Notes under the pieces: generated by a model
Told to the model about the DNA's origin: nothing
The model's input: only the letters and a program-made list of their open reading frames with translations
Database searches by the model: none
Made by a program: the position numbers and the translations under genes
Shown here: piece after piece, positions 7,259-17,484 of the stretch
Layout of the letters: each line of letters opens with the position of its first letter
Position numbering within the stretch: the first letter of the stretch is position 1
Assembly: GCF_003315175.1 (NCBI RefSeq)
Contig: NZ_QNRQ01000002.1
Location: forward strand, 524,666 to 588,665
Source: Eoetvoesiella caeni
GTDB lineage: Bacteria; Pseudomonadota; Gammaproteobacteria; Burkholderiales; Burkholderiaceae_B
Direction: 5' to 3'
DNA: 64,000 bases

Positions 7259-9373
7259 GTGAACAAAATCCTGCAACCAGAAATGGTATTTGTGTGGGCG
7301 CTGCAACCGCGCCCCGTCGCGCTTGCCGCGGCGTTGATAATGGCGTTTGGCGTATTGGGCGCGGTACCCCGCGCCAGTGCGCAGTCTCAAACCCTGGCGC
7401 CGATTGTGGTCAAGGCACAAGAGGGAACCAGCCTGACGGCGCCGACCCGGCAAGAAGCAAAAACGCAAATCCAGCAGACCCCTGGCGCCGTGGAACTGGT
7501 GCCTGATACTGTCTGGCGCGACACGCAAGCGGCAACAATCAAGGACATTCTGGACTACACGCCTGGCGTTTTTGTCCAACCCAAGTGGGGCGAGGATTCG
7601 CGCCTGTCGATACGCGGCTCGGGCTTGTCGCGTTATTACCATATGCGCGGAATAGCCTTGTACCAGGACGGCGCACCTCTTAATAATGCCGACGGCAGCA
7701 CCGATTTTCAATGGATCGATCCAACGGCGTACCGCTACACCGAGGTGTTCAAAGGCGCCAACGCGCTGCGCTACGGCGCGGGCACGCTGGGCGGTGCCAT
7801 CAATTTCGTTACGCCCACAGGCCATGACGCCAGCCCCTTCCAGGGGCGCGTCGACCTGGGCAGCTTCGGCTGGCGGCGCACGCAGCTAAGCAGCGGCTTT
7901 GCCGGCGAAACCGTCGACGGTTTCATTACGGGTTCTTGGCAGCGCCAGGATGGCTTTCGCGACCACAGCGGCGGCAATTCATTGCGAGTAAGCGGGAACA
8001 TTGGCTGGCGGCTTTCCGACAAGCTGGAAACCCGTTTTTATGTAACCGGCGTGCGGATCCGGCAGGAACTGCCAGGTTCGGTTACGCGCGAGCAAGCGCT
8101 GAACGACCCACGCCAGGCAGCCGCCATTAACGAGAAGAACGACTGGCAGCGCAATATCGACGGCGGGCGGATCGCCAACCGCACGGTACTGGTGGCCGGC
8201 GATACCACGTACGAGTTTGGCGGCTGGCTGGCCCAAAGCCATTTGCGTCACCCTATATACCAGTACATTGACAACGACTACACCGATTACGGCTTGTACA
8301 GCCGATTGGTGAACACAACTCCGCTGGCCGGCCATGATAATAGGCTGACATTGGGTCTGACCTGGTCGGCCGGCAAGGTCAATGCAGGCAATTACGAGAA
8401 TGTCGGCGGAAACCGGGGGACGAAACTGTCGAAAACCGATGACCGGTCGAACAACATCACGCTATATGGCGAGAATGCATTCGACATCGTGCCCGGCGTA
8501 TCCTTGATTGCGGGCGCGCAATACCTGCACGCCGAGCGCAAGCGCAGCGATTTGTTTAACGGAACCAAGCCGGCTACTCGTTCCGGCGAAAAAAGCTACG
8601 ACTTCTTCAATCCCAAGCTGGGCGTGCTTTGGCAGGTATCGCCCAAGTGGCAGGTCTATGGCAATGTATCGCGCAGCGCCGAGCCACCCACCTTTGGCGA
8701 CATGAGCTTTGCAACGTCCAACGACCTGGATCGCCTGAAGCCGCAGCGCGCCACGACCTTCGAAATTGGAACGCGGGGCGAGGCGGGCGACTTTGGCTGG
8801 GATGCGTCGCTGTACCACGCAAGAATCAAGGACGAATATCAGTGCTTGAGTTCAATGTTCAGTATTTGCGACAAGACGACCAACCTGGACCGCACGATAC
8901 ATCAGGGCCTGGAACTGGGCATGAGCTGGACCGCCACGCGCGGCTTGTTTGCGCAAGGCCCGCAAACCGACAGCCTTCAATTGAAGGGCACCTATACCTT
9001 CAGCGACTTCCGGTTCGACGGCGACAAAGACTGGGGCAATAACCAGATTCCGGGCGTGCCCAGGCATTACCTGCGCGCTGAAATCGTCTACAAGCATCCG
9101 GCCGGATTCCATTTGGGACCCAATGTTGAATGGGTGCCCCAAGCGTATTACGTTGATAACGTAAACAGCGTCAAGACGGCTTCTTATGTTTTACTGGGAT
9201 TTCGTGCCGGGTGGGAAAAAGGCCCTTACTCGTTTTACATCGACGGACGCAATCTGACGAACCGCAAGTACATTGCCAGCGCCAGCATCACTGACCGCGC
9301 AAACGCCAGCTCTGCTTTATTCGAGCCAGGTATGGGCCGCGCTGTTTTTGCGGGCGTACAGGTTCGCTATTAG
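7259..9373 (+). CDS. TonB-dependent outer-membrane receptor
   Basis: 704 aa. N-terminal signal peptide ending near ASAQS, then a TonB-box-like LAPIVVKA, the plug domain (IKDILDYTPGVFVQP; RLSIRGSGLSRYYHMRG; LYQDGAPLN; EVFKGANALRYGAGTLGGAINFVTPTG) and a long beta-barrel ending in ...FAGVQVRY with terminal aromatic residue. The start is GTG at 7259; an ATG at 7283 is possible. It imports a chelate across the outer membrane using TonB energy. I see no Fur box upstream; the preceding DUF2946 gene suggests copper rather than iron regulation. It ends 2 bp from the convergent carboxylase gene. Confidence 0.93.
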   Translation: MNKILQPEMVFVWALQPRPVALAAALIMAFGVLGAVPRASAQSQTLAPIVVKAQEGTSLTAPTRQEAKTQIQQTPGAVELVPDTVWRDTQAATIKDILDYTPGVFVQPKWGEDSRLSIRGSGLSRYYHMRGIALYQDGAPLNNADGSTDFQWIDPTAYRYTEVFKGANALRYGAGTLGGAINFVTPTGHDASPFQGRVDLGSFGWRRTQLSSGFAGETVDGFITGSWQRQDGFRDHSGGNSLRVSGNIGWRLSDKLETRFYVTGVRIRQELPGSVTREQALNDPRQAAAINEKNDWQRNIDGGRIANRTVLVAGDTTYEFGGWLAQSHLRHPIYQYIDNDYTDYGLYSRLVNTTPLAGHDNRLTLGLTWSAGKVNAGNYENVGGNRGTKLSKTDDRSNNITLYGENAFDIVPGVSLIAGAQYLHAERKRSDLFNGTKPATRSGEKSYDFFNPKLGVLWQVSPKWQVYGNVSRSAEPPTFGDMSFATSNDLDRLKPQRATTFEIGTRGEAGDFGWDASLYHARIKDEYQCLSSMFSICDKTTNLDRTIHQGLELGMSWTATRGLFAQGPQTDSLQLKGTYTFSDFRFDGDKDWGNNQIPGVPRHYLRAEIVYKHPAGFHLGPNVEWVPQAYYVDNVNSVKTASYVLLGFRAGWEKGPYSFYIDGRNLTNRKYIASASITDRANASSALFEPGMGRAVFAGVQVRY

Positions 9374-9375
9374 GC

Positions 9376-10977
9376 TTAAATCCTGAAGATGCCGAAGCGC
9401 GTGTCCTCGATGGGCGCGTTTTGCGCGGCGCGCAGGCCAGCGGCCAGCACCCTGCGGGTGTCGGCCGGTTCGATGATGCCGTCGTCCCATAGGCGGGCGG
9501 TGGAATACAGCGGCCTGCCTTCGTGCTCGTATTGTTCGCGTATGGGCCGCTTGAAGGCGTCTTCGTCTTCGGCGCTCCAGGCTTGGCCTTTGGCCTGAAG
9601 GTTGTCGCGCCGCAGGGTCGCCAGCACGCTGGCGGCCAGTTCGCCGCCCATGACCGAGATGCGGGCGTTGGGCCACATGAACAGCAGGCGCGGGTTGAAG
9701 GCGCGCCCGCACATGCCGTAGTTGCCGGCGCCGAAGGATCCGCCCACAATGACGGTGAACTTGGGTACGGCTGCGGTGGCCACGGCGGTGACCATTTTTG
9801 CGCCGTGGCGGGCTATGCCTTCGTTTTCGAAGCGGCGCCCGACCATGAAGCCGGTGATGTTCTGCAGGAATACCAAGGGTATCTTGCGCTGGCAGCACAG
9901 CTCGATAAAATGCGTACCCTTTTGGGCCGCCTCGGAAAACAGGATGCCGTTATTGCCCACTATTCCGACAGGCATGCCTTCGATGCGGGCAAAGCCGGTA
10001 ACCAGGGTTGTGCCGAACCTGGCCTTGAATTCATCGAAATCCGAACCGTCGACGATGCGCGCAATGATTTCGCGCACGTCGTATTGGCGGCGCATGTCAG
10101 TCGGCACAATGCCATTGAGCTGTTCCGGGTCGTATAGGGGTTCAGGCGCGGCTATACGGGCTGGGGGCTGTGGCAGGTTCAAGCGGGCGACGATGTCGCG
10201 CGCCATGCGCAGCGCGTGCGCGTCGTCGTCGGCCAGATGGTCGGCCACGCCCGACAGCCGCGTGTGGACGTCGCCGCCGCCCAGGTCTTCGGCCGAGACG
10301 ATTTCTCCGGTGGCCGCCTTGACGAGTGGCGGGCCGGCCAAAAAAATCGTGCCCTGGTCGCGCACGATAATGGATTCGTCGCACATGGCTGGTACATAGG
10401 CGCCGCCGGCCGTGCACGAGCCCATGACCACCGCAATCTGGGCTATGCCCATCGACGACATGACGGCCTGGTTGTAGAAGATGCGGCCGAAATGGTCGCG
10501 GGCGGGAAAAACCTGGTCCTGGTGCGGCAGATGGGCGCCGCCCGAATCCACCAGGTAAATGCAGGGCAGCCGGTTCTGCTGCGCGATTTCCTGCGCGCGC
10601 AAATGCTTTTTGACGGTTATGGGGTAGTAGGTTCCGCCCTTGACCGTGGCGTCGTTGCACACAATCATGCAGTCGTGGCCGTGGATGCGGCCGATGCCGG
10701 TTATCAGTCCCGCGGCGGGGATGTCTTCATTGTAGAGTTCGTGGCCGGCCAGCGGCGAGAGTTCAAGAAAGCGGCCGCCGGGGTCCAGCAGGCGCACGAC
10801 CCGGTCGCGCGGCAGCATCTTGCCCCGCGCCGTGTGTTTTTGCCGCGCCTGTTCGCTGCCGCCCTGGCTGGCCTGCGCCAGGTGCCGGCGCAAGTCGCCG
10901 AGCAATTGCTGCAAGGCCAGGGCATTGTCGCGAAAGGCTTGCGACTGGGGATGGATCCGGGACTCGATGATGGACAT
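9376..10977 (-). CDS. liuB: Acyl-CoA carboxylase beta subunit (methylcrotonoyl-CoA type)
   Basis: 533 aa carboxyltransferase, full length. Contains [16 protein letters not shown], the crotonase-like core [24 protein letters not shown], and [19 protein letters not shown] in the C-terminal half, typical of methylcrotonoyl-CoA carboxylase beta (leucine degradation) rather than propionyl-CoA carboxylase. It needs a biotinylated alpha subunit, which is not in the window; the gene abuts a convergent TonB receptor. Upstream on the same strand lie a thiolase, aceK and isovaleryl-CoA dehydrogenase, consistent with a leucine pathway. A geranyl-CoA carboxylase subunit is a less likely alternative. Confidence 0.9.
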   Translation of the reverse strand: MSIIESRIHPQSQAFRDNALALQQLLGDLRRHLAQASQGGSEQARQKHTARGKMLPRDRVVRLLDPGGRFLELSPLAGHELYNEDIPAAGLITGIGRIHGHDCMIVCNDATVKGGTYYPITVKKHLRAQEIAQQNRLPCIYLVDSGGAHLPHQDQVFPARDHFGRIFYNQAVMSSMGIAQIAVVMGSCTAGGAYVPAMCDESIIVRDQGTIFLAGPPLVKAATGEIVSAEDLGGGDVHTRLSGVADHLADDDAHALRMARDIVARLNLPQPPARIAAPEPLYDPEQLNGIVPTDMRRQYDVREIIARIVDGSDFDEFKARFGTTLVTGFARIEGMPVGIVGNNGILFSEAAQKGTHFIELCCQRKIPLVFLQNITGFMVGRRFENEGIARHGAKMVTAVATAAVPKFTVIVGGSFGAGNYGMCGRAFNPRLLFMWPNARISVMGGELAASVLATLRRDNLQAKGQAWSAEDEDAFKRPIREQYEHEGRPLYSTARLWDDGIIEPADTRRVLAAGLRAAQNAPIEDTRFGIFRI

Positions 10978-11028
10978 GGAGGCTCCAGGACAGAGGACGG
11001 GGGCGCAGGCCGCGCCCCCGTTCGCGGC

Positions 11029-12210
11029 TTACAGCATTTCTATGGCAATGGCTACGGCTTCGCCGCCGCCGATGCACAGCGTGGCAATGCCGCGCTTGCC
11101 TTTGGTTTGACGCAAGCCGCCCACCAGGGTGGCGATAAGGCGGGCGCCCGATGCGCCGATGGGGTGGCCCAGCGAGGTAGCGCCGCCGTGGATATTGACC
11201 TTGGCATGGTCCAGGTTCAGTTCTTTCATGGCGGCCATGGTGACGACGGCGAAGGCTTCGTTGATCTCGTAGAGGTCGACATCGTTGGCATTCCAGCCGG
11301 TTTTCGCGAACAGCTTCTTGACTGCGCCTACCGGTGCCGTGGTGAACCATTCGGGTTCTTGCGAATACTGGCTGTGGCCGACGATGCGGGCCAGCGGCTG
11401 GGCGCCAAGCTTCTTGGCTGTGGATTCGCGCATCAGCACCATGGCGGCGGCGCCGTCGGAAATCGACGACGAGTTGGCGGCGGTAACGGTGCCGTCTTTT
11501 TTGAACGCCGGCTTGAGCGTGGGAATTTTTTCAGGCATGGCCTTGGTGGGGCCTTCGTCGGTGTCGACGATGGTGTCGCCTTTGCGGCCGGCGATGGCAA
11601 CCGGGGCGATCTCCCATTTGAAGCTGCCGTCTTCAGTGGCGGCGCGGGAGCGGCGCAGCGATTCCAGCGAGAACGCGTCTTGCTGTTCGCGCGTGAAGGT
11701 GTATTTGTCGGCGCAGCTTTCGGCGAATACACCCATGGCCGTGCCGCGCTGGTAGGCGTCTTCCAGGCCGTCCAGCGCCATGTGGTCGTATACGGTGGAA
11801 TGGCCGTAGCGGTAGCCCTGGCGCCCGCGCAGCAGCAGGTAGGGGGCGTTGCTCATGCTTTCCATGCCACCGGCAACCACGACGTCGGCACTGCCGGCAA
11901 CCAGCAGGTCATGGCCAAGCATGGCCGCTTTCATGCCCGAGCCGCAGACCTTGTGCACAGTGGTGCAGGCGACGCTTTTGGGCAGGCCGGCGCCCAGTGC
12001 GGCCTGGCGGGCCGGAGCCTGGCCCTGGCCGGCTTGCAGTACGTTGCCCATGATGACTTCGTCGACGGCATCGGCCGGGATGCCGGCGCGTTCGACGGCG
12101 GCCTTGATGGCGATGGCGCCAAGCTGGTTTGCAGCCAGGCTGGAGATGCTGCCCATCATGCTACCCATGGGGGTGCGGGCAACAGAAACTAGGACAATGG
12201 GATCGGACAT
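11029..12210 (-). CDS. Acetyl-CoA C-acetyltransferase (thiolase II)
   Basis: 393 aa biosynthetic-type thiolase interconverting two acetyl-CoA and acetoacetyl-CoA. Active-site Cys89 in VHKVCGSGMKA, the GGATSLGHPIGASGAR loop, and the C-terminal CIGGGEAVA motif with the second catalytic Cys. It lies between carboxylase beta and aceK on the same strand; in leucine catabolism it would split the acetoacetyl-CoA formed at the end of the route. PhaA-type use in polyhydroxybutyrate synthesis cannot be excluded. Confidence 0.94.
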   Translation of the reverse strand: MSDPIVLVSVARTPMGSMMGSISSLAANQLGAIAIKAAVERAGIPADAVDEVIMGNVLQAGQGQAPARQAALGAGLPKSVACTTVHKVCGSGMKAAMLGHDLLVAGSADVVVAGGMESMSNAPYLLLRGRQGYRYGHSTVYDHMALDGLEDAYQRGTAMGVFAESCADKYTFTREQQDAFSLESLRRSRAATEDGSFKWEIAPVAIAGRKGDTIVDTDEGPTKAMPEKIPTLKPAFKKDGTVTAANSSSISDGAAAMVLMRESTAKKLGAQPLARIVGHSQYSQEPEWFTTAPVGAVKKLFAKTGWNANDVDLYEINEAFAVVTMAAMKELNLDHAKVNIHGGATSLGHPIGASGARLIATLVGGLRQTKGKRGIATLCIGGGEAVAIAIEML

Positions 12211-12231
12211 GGTTTGCTCCTTGCTGACTTG

Positions 12232-14082
12232 CTATAGGGTAAATGTTGTGTTTTGTACTGTGGCGTTGTGTAGCCTTCGACTACTATCATAAGGGAAAAT
12301 GTCTTCGATGCGCCCTTGCGCCGCCTGGCTGCGACAGCTTTGCCACCATTCGGCATCCAGCAGTTCGGCGTGGTATTTATTGAAAGCGCGGGCTATGCGG
12401 GCGTTGCCCAGCAGGAAATGGCCGAATTCCTCGGGAAATACATCGTTGGGCCCCACCGGATACCAGGGTTCGGAAGCTAGTTCGGCTTCTTCGTAGGGCG
12501 CGGGCGGAATGCGCCGGAAATTCATTTCGGTCATGCGCTGGATTTCGTCGTAGTCGTAGAACACCACGCGTCCCAGCCGGGTTACGCCGAAGTTCTTGAA
12601 CAGCATGTCGCCCGGAAAAATATTGGCGGCGGCCAATTCCCGGATGGCGTCGCCGTATTGCCGCACGGCGGCTTCGGCGGCCATGTCCGAAGCGCGCGCC
12701 AGGTACAGGTTCAGCGGCGTCATGCGACGTTCAATGTACACGTGGCGCAGAATAATGGACTCACCGGTTTCTTCGATCAGGCTGGGGACCTCGCTGCGCA
12801 GTTCGGCCAGCAGGGTGTCGGAAAAACGCGCGCGCGGCAAGGCCACTTGCGAGTATTCCCAGGTGTCGGCCATGCGCCCGACCCGGTCGTGTTTCTTGAC
12901 CATCTGGTATTTGCGCCGCACCGTTGCGTGATCCATGCCAGGCTTGGCAATGCGGTCGCGTATCAGCTTGAAAACATAAGGGTAGGAAGGCAGCGAGAAC
13001 ACGGTCATGACCATGCCCTTGATACCTGGCGAGACGTCGAAGGCATCGCGCGAATGCGACAGATGCTGCAGGAAGTCGCGGTAGAACAGGGTCTTGCCTT
13101 GTTTTTGCAGGCCGATGGTCGAGTAGATTTCGGCCTTGGGCTTGCGCGGCAGCAAGGTATTCAAAAAATGCACATAGGCCGAAGGCGCTTCCATGTCGAC
13201 CAAAAAATAAGCCCGGGTGAAGCTGAACAGCGTGCTGAGGTCGTCGGTGGTATGCAGCAGCGCATCGATGACCGTATGGCCGGCCGGTGTGCGCAGCAGG
13301 GCCAGGGCAAACGGAAACACCGCGCCCTGGTTGATCAGGCGTCCTACTACATAAGCGCCCTTGTTCCTGAAGAACAAGGAATTCAATACGTGGACCTGGC
13401 AGTCGGGCGCCAGGCGCTGCCCGGTGTCGCGCGGAATGCGCTGGCGCAGTTGACGCACCGCCATACGCGCCACGCGGCGGGCGTCGGCAGGCAAGTCCGC
13501 GAAAGGGGCGGCCAGCCCGAAATCGGCCACCATATTGATCAGCGATTTTTCCAGGCCTTCGGTCGTGGGGTAATACACGCGGTACGAAGGCGGCTTGCTT
13601 TCGATGTATTCGGTGGCCAGGGCGGGGCGCACGAACAGGAAGTCGTTATGAAAATAGTCGCGATGCAGAATGCGGCACGAAACCGAATTGAAGAAGGTCT
13701 CGGCGCATTCGGGCTGCTTGTGCGACCCCAGCAAGCCGATGTATTCGGTTTTGACTTCCTGCCAAAAGTCCAATTGTTCGGCAGTCAGGGCCCTGTCGGC
13801 GGAAGCGTCCCCGGGCTTGGCCAGGCTGCCCTTGAGCGCGGCGTTCAGGGTCGTGGTGCATTCGTGTACGCGCGTGTCGTAATATTCGATGCGTTCGCGC
13901 GAAAGCTGCTGAATGTCGCGCCAGGCGCCCGATTCAAACAGCGACTTGGCACGCTGCGCGCCGTAGCGGAACAGCGCATAGTGGCGATCGAAGCCATTAA
14001 GGATGATTTTCGCGACGGCCGGTGGGGACAAGGTGTTGCGCGATACGGGTTCAATGCGTTGATGGTCGCCGGAATACTTCAT
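12232..14082 (-). CDS. aceK: Isocitrate dehydrogenase kinase/phosphatase
   Basis: 616 aa. Phosphorylates and dephosphorylates isocitrate dehydrogenase, routing carbon between the TCA cycle and the glyoxylate bypass. Visible family blocks: the N-terminal FDRHYALFRYGAQRAK region, SPGIKGMVMTVFSLPSYPYVFKLIRD (nucleotide-binding region), ERRMTPLNLYL, and FPGDMLFKNFGVTRLGRVVFYDYDEI (catalytic/metal segment). Full length. Location among acetyl-CoA-yielding leucine genes is usual in betaproteobacteria and makes metabolic sense because growth on acetyl-CoA needs the bypass. Confidence 0.97.
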   Translation of the reverse strand: MKYSGDHQRIEPVSRNTLSPPAVAKIILNGFDRHYALFRYGAQRAKSLFESGAWRDIQQLSRERIEYYDTRVHECTTTLNAALKGSLAKPGDASADRALTAEQLDFWQEVKTEYIGLLGSHKQPECAETFFNSVSCRILHRDYFHNDFLFVRPALATEYIESKPPSYRVYYPTTEGLEKSLINMVADFGLAAPFADLPADARRVARMAVRQLRQRIPRDTGQRLAPDCQVHVLNSLFFRNKGAYVVGRLINQGAVFPFALALLRTPAGHTVIDALLHTTDDLSTLFSFTRAYFLVDMEAPSAYVHFLNTLLPRKPKAEIYSTIGLQKQGKTLFYRDFLQHLSHSRDAFDVSPGIKGMVMTVFSLPSYPYVFKLIRDRIAKPGMDHATVRRKYQMVKKHDRVGRMADTWEYSQVALPRARFSDTLLAELRSEVPSLIEETGESIILRHVYIERRMTPLNLYLARASDMAAEAAVRQYGDAIRELAAANIFPGDMLFKNFGVTRLGRVVFYDYDEIQRMTEMNFRRIPPAPYEEAELASEPWYPVGPNDVFPEEFGHFLLGNARIARAFNKYHAELLDAEWWQSCRSQAAQGRIEDIFPYDSSRRLHNATVQNTTFTL

Positions 14083-14154
14083 GGCTTGCCTGTTGTGGCG
14101 CGGTTGGATGAATGCATAGGCTTACGGCATGGTCAAAGGGTTGGATGCTGCGCT

Positions 14155-15336
14155 TCATGCTGTCTGCTCGAACAGTTCGCGCCCTATCAGCATACGGCGA
14201 ATTTCGCTGGTGCCGGCGCCGATTTCGTACAGCTTAGCATCGCGCCACAGGCGTCCGGCCGGGTAGTCGTTAATATAGCCGTTGCCGCCCAGTATCTGGA
14301 TGCCTTCGCCGGCCATGCGGGTGGCATTTTCAGCGCAATACAGGATCAGCGCCGCGCAATCCTTGCGCAGCGCCCGCATCTGCTCGGGCCCGGCGGCTTC
14401 ATCCAGAGCTTTGCCCACCGCATGGCAAAAGGCGCGGCTGGCTTGCAAGGTGGTGTACAGGTCGGCCACCTTGCCCTGTATAAGCTGGAACTGGCCGATG
14501 GCCTGGCCGAACTGCCGGCGTTCGTGGATATAGGGCAGGACAAGGTCCATGACGGCGGCCATGATGCCCAGCGGGCCCGCCGCCAGTACTGCGCGTTCTG
14601 AATCCAGGCCGCTCATGAGCACGCCTATGCCTTGATCGAGCCGGCCCAGGATGTTTTCTTCAGGCACTTCGCAGTCCTGGAAGACCAGTTCGCCGGTGTG
14701 GCTGCCGCGCATGCCAAGTTTGTCCAGTTTTTGCGCCACGGAAAAGCCCTTGAAGCTTTTTTCAACGATGAAGGCCGTGATGCCGTGCTGGTGCTTTTGC
14801 GGGTCGGTCTTGGCGTAGACCACCATGGTGTCGGCGTCGGGGCCGTTGGTGATCCACATTTTTGTGCCGTTAAGCAGATAGCGGCCGCCCTGCTTGCGGG
14901 CGCCCAGGGCCATGCTGGCGACATCGGAACCGGCATTGGGCTCGCTCATGGCCAGGGCGCCGATATGTTCGCCGCGGATCAGCTTAGGCAGATAGGCGCG
15001 CTTTTGTTCGGGCGTGCCGTGCCGCGCGATCTGGTTGACGCACAGGTTGGAGTGGGCGCCATAGGAAAGCGCGACGGCCGCACTGGCGCGCGAGATTTCT
15101 TCCATGGCGATCATGTGGGCCAGGTAGCCCAGGCCCAGGCCGCCGTATTCGGCGGGAGCGGTAATGCCCAGCAGGCCCAATTGGCCGAGCTTGGGCCATA
15201 AGTCCATGGGAAAGCTGTCGCTTTTATCGGCTTGCGCGGCGCGCGGCGCAATTTCGGCCTGCGCGAACCGATGTACCGCGTCGCGCAGCATGTCGAGATC
15301 CTGGTTCAGCTTGATATGCAAACCCGGAGTATTCAT
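14155..15336 (-). CDS. liuA: Isovaleryl-CoA dehydrogenase
   Basis: 393 aa FAD-dependent acyl-CoA dehydrogenase oxidising isovaleryl-CoA to 3-methylcrotonyl-CoA. Start set at [21 protein letters not shown] with GGGAG upstream; a longer frame to 15441 lacks conservation. Signatures: [16 protein letters not shown] (FAD/substrate), [24 protein letters not shown], and the C-terminal [41 protein letters not shown]. The [14 protein letters not shown] context and neighbouring carboxylase support isovaleryl-CoA specificity. The ~220 bp upstream separates it from the divergent MBL gene and probably holds both promoters. Confidence 0.93.
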   Translation of the reverse strand: MNTPGLHIKLNQDLDMLRDAVHRFAQAEIAPRAAQADKSDSFPMDLWPKLGQLGLLGITAPAEYGGLGLGYLAHMIAMEEISRASAAVALSYGAHSNLCVNQIARHGTPEQKRAYLPKLIRGEHIGALAMSEPNAGSDVASMALGARKQGGRYLLNGTKMWITNGPDADTMVVYAKTDPQKHQHGITAFIVEKSFKGFSVAQKLDKLGMRGSHTGELVFQDCEVPEENILGRLDQGIGVLMSGLDSERAVLAAGPLGIMAAVMDLVLPYIHERRQFGQAIGQFQLIQGKVADLYTTLQASRAFCHAVGKALDEAAGPEQMRALRKDCAALILYCAENATRMAGEGIQILGGNGYINDYPAGRLWRDAKLYEIGAGTSEIRRMLIGRELFEQTA

Positions 15337-15556
15337 GGTGTTCTCCCGACCGTGGATCAAGACGCCGCCCCGGGCCTGGCGGACCAGGCCTGGCAAAGCA
15401 GGCCGCTCACATTCGCGGTGTGCCGTTGCCAGCCGCGGCACGGGCTCGACGCCGCGTATAAGGCATTATATAAAGTGCCGGCGGCCGCCCGGTGCATGTC
15501 GGCGCCGGGGTTAACGTAAACTACAGAATACAGAAGAACAAGTGCGGAGATTTTTG

Positions 15557-16630
15557 ATGAATCCTAATGAACAGAAACTTGCCTACCCTTGGGGAGAAAC
15601 CATTCCCGAACCAGGGCACGCCATTACCGTGGGCGACGGCGTGCGCTGGATACGCCTGCCGTTGCCGTTTGCGCTGGACCACATCAACGTCTGGCTGTTG
15701 CGCGACGAAATTGAAGGCAGGCAAGGCTGGACGGTGGTGGACACCGGCGTTTCGCGCGACAACGTAAAGGCCTTGTGGGAGCAAGTGTTTGAAACGGCGC
15801 TTGAGGGCCTGCCGGTATTGCGTGTGCTGGCTACACATATGCATCCCGACCATGTTGGCCTGGCAAAGTGGATTTGCGACCGGTGGAATGCGCCCCTGTG
15901 GATCACGATGACCGAGTTCATGACGGCCCGCCTGTGGTCGCGTCCGCCGGTGGCCGATACGGCCGAAGGCGGCGCCGGCGGCGAGATGGCTTTGCAGCAC
16001 TTCGTGCGCCATGGCCTGGTGGATCCCGAGGCGCAAGAACAGATCGGCAAGCGCGGCTCATACTATCCCAGTCTGGTGCCCGATGCGCCCGCCAGCTTCC
16101 GGCGCATCATGGACGGCGACCAAATCAATATCGGCGGGCGTTCTTGGCGGGTTATCGTGGGCTACGGCCATTCGCCCGAGCATGCCTCGCTGTATTGCGA
16201 CACGCTGCAAATGCTGATTTCAGGCGATATGGTCCTGCCGCGCATTTCAACCAATATCAGCGTGTTCAGCTTCGAGCCCGAGGCCAACCCATTGCCCTTG
16301 TATCTGAAGTCGCTCAAGCGTTTCGACGGCCTGCCCGAAGACACGCTGGTGCTTCCTTCGCACGGCCGCCCGTTCAAAGGCTTGCATGAACGCATTGCGC
16401 AACAGCACACGCATCATGCCGAGCGCCTGGAAGAAGTCGTGACGGCCTGTCGTGTGCCCAGTAGCGCCAACGACATAGTGCCCATGATGTTCAAGCGCAA
16501 GCTGGACGCGCACCAGACCACCTTCGCCATCGGCGAGGCGCTGGCGCATTTGCATATGCTGTATTACGAAGGCAAGCTCAAGCGTGAAATCGGCGCCGAC
16601 GGCGTCATACGTTTCAGTGTGGCGGCCTAG
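15557..16630 (+). CDS. MBL-fold metallo-hydrolase
   Basis: 357 aa. Metallo-beta-lactamase fold with the zinc motif THMHPDHVG (HxHxDH), a downstream GYGHSPEHAS histidine, the GDMVLP aspartate and the final LPSHGRPF histidine, so both metal sites look complete. A C-terminal ~90-residue alpha-helical extension follows (HTHHAERLEEVV...), as in lactamase-like members. ATG at 15557 is preceded by GGAG with good spacing; a GTG 15 bp earlier is less likely. Hydrolyses an ester or thioester bond, perhaps acyl-CoA or glutathione thioesters; substrate unknown. Divergent from liuA. Confidence 0.88.
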   Translation: MNPNEQKLAYPWGETIPEPGHAITVGDGVRWIRLPLPFALDHINVWLLRDEIEGRQGWTVVDTGVSRDNVKALWEQVFETALEGLPVLRVLATHMHPDHVGLAKWICDRWNAPLWITMTEFMTARLWSRPPVADTAEGGAGGEMALQHFVRHGLVDPEAQEQIGKRGSYYPSLVPDAPASFRRIMDGDQINIGGRSWRVIVGYGHSPEHASLYCDTLQMLISGDMVLPRISTNISVFSFEPEANPLPLYLKSLKRFDGLPEDTLVLPSHGRPFKGLHERIAQQHTHHAERLEEVVTACRVPSSANDIVPMMFKRKLDAHQTTFAIGEALAHLHMLYYEGKLKREIGADGVIRFSVAA

Positions 16631-16648
16631 TCCCGCCTGAACGGTTGC

Positions 16649-16664
16649 CCGCCCTGATGGGCGG
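16649..16664. terminator. Hairpin between convergent MBL and LysE genes
   Basis: CCGCCC-TGAT-GGGCGG, a 6-bp GC stem with a 4-nt loop between the two stop codons. No T-run, so weak evidence for termination. Confidence 0.35.
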
Positions 16665-16711
16665 CGCGGCCCGCTGCGTGCCGGGCCATCGTTTTGCCGG
16701 CGCCGGACCCT

Positions 16712-17338
16712 TTAACGGTTGGACAGGGCCAGCTTGACGGCCAGGCCTAGAAACACGGTGCCTGCGAATCGATTAAGCAGGCGCTGCGCCTTGCCCGAGC
16801 GCTGGATTCGTTCGCCGAAGGCGCCCGAAAAAAAGGCGATGCCTCCGAAAACCAGCAGCGTTGCCGCAATGAACAACATGCCCAGGCTAAGGGTTTGCAG
16901 CGCCACCGGGCCGCGTGCCGGCGCAGTGAACTGCGGCAGGAAGGCCAGGAAAAACAGCGACACCTTGGGGTTGGTCAGGTTCATGACAATGCCGCGCCGG
17001 TAAAGCGTTGCATTGCTTTGGCGCGGCGGCCTTGCGGATTCGGCGGTATTGGCCTTGGCGCGAAAAGCCCCCCAGGCCAGATAGACGAGGTAGGCGGCCC
17101 CCGCCAGCTTCAGGACGGTGAAGGCGGTTTCCGAGGCGGCGAACAAGGCCGCCAGGCCCACGGCAACGGCTACTGTGTGGCCGACAAGGCCGGTGCACAG
17201 GCCCAGCACCACCAGCATGCCGGGTTTGCGTCCCCACATGGCCGATTGCATCAGGACAAAGACGTTGTCGGGGCCGGGGGCCAGGGCCAGCAGGACGGCA
17301 ATGCCGAAGAAGGACAGGGCGACGTCGAAAGTAAGCAT
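16712..17338 (-). CDS. LysE/RhtB family amino-acid exporter
   Basis: 208 aa integral membrane protein with about six hydrophobic segments. Begins MLTFDVALSFFGIAVLLALAPGPDN; the LAPGPDN motif in the first helix is diagnostic. Middle block GLCTGLVGHTVAVAVGLAAL and NLTNPKVSLFFLAFLPQF are also family hallmarks. Exports amino acids or derivatives (homoserine, threonine, leucine or similar) from the cytoplasm; the substrate is not readable. Divergently arranged with metC, which hints at a sulfur-amino-acid link but does not prove it. Confidence 0.92.
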   Translation of the reverse strand: MLTFDVALSFFGIAVLLALAPGPDNVFVLMQSAMWGRKPGMLVVLGLCTGLVGHTVAVAVGLAALFAASETAFTVLKLAGAAYLVYLAWGAFRAKANTAESARPPRQSNATLYRRGIVMNLTNPKVSLFFLAFLPQFTAPARGPVALQTLSLGMLFIAATLLVFGGIAFFSGAFGERIQRSGKAQRLLNRFAGTVFLGLAVKLALSNR

Positions 17339-17484
17339 GATGGGTCCTGGTCTTTGCCTTGATCGAACGCGGTGCGCGCGATGGGGCCGCTTTGGCGCGT
17401 CGGCCGATAGGAATATGTGGTAGTTTTAGAAGGTGGTAAATCCCGCGCTTTTCCTGGCGTTCAATTCAAACAACTTCAGAAGTC

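Noticed and set aside
10216-14601. Two long plus-strand frames opposite the thiolase and aceK
   Set aside because: Both mirror conserved genes on the minus strand and have no recognisable protein features.
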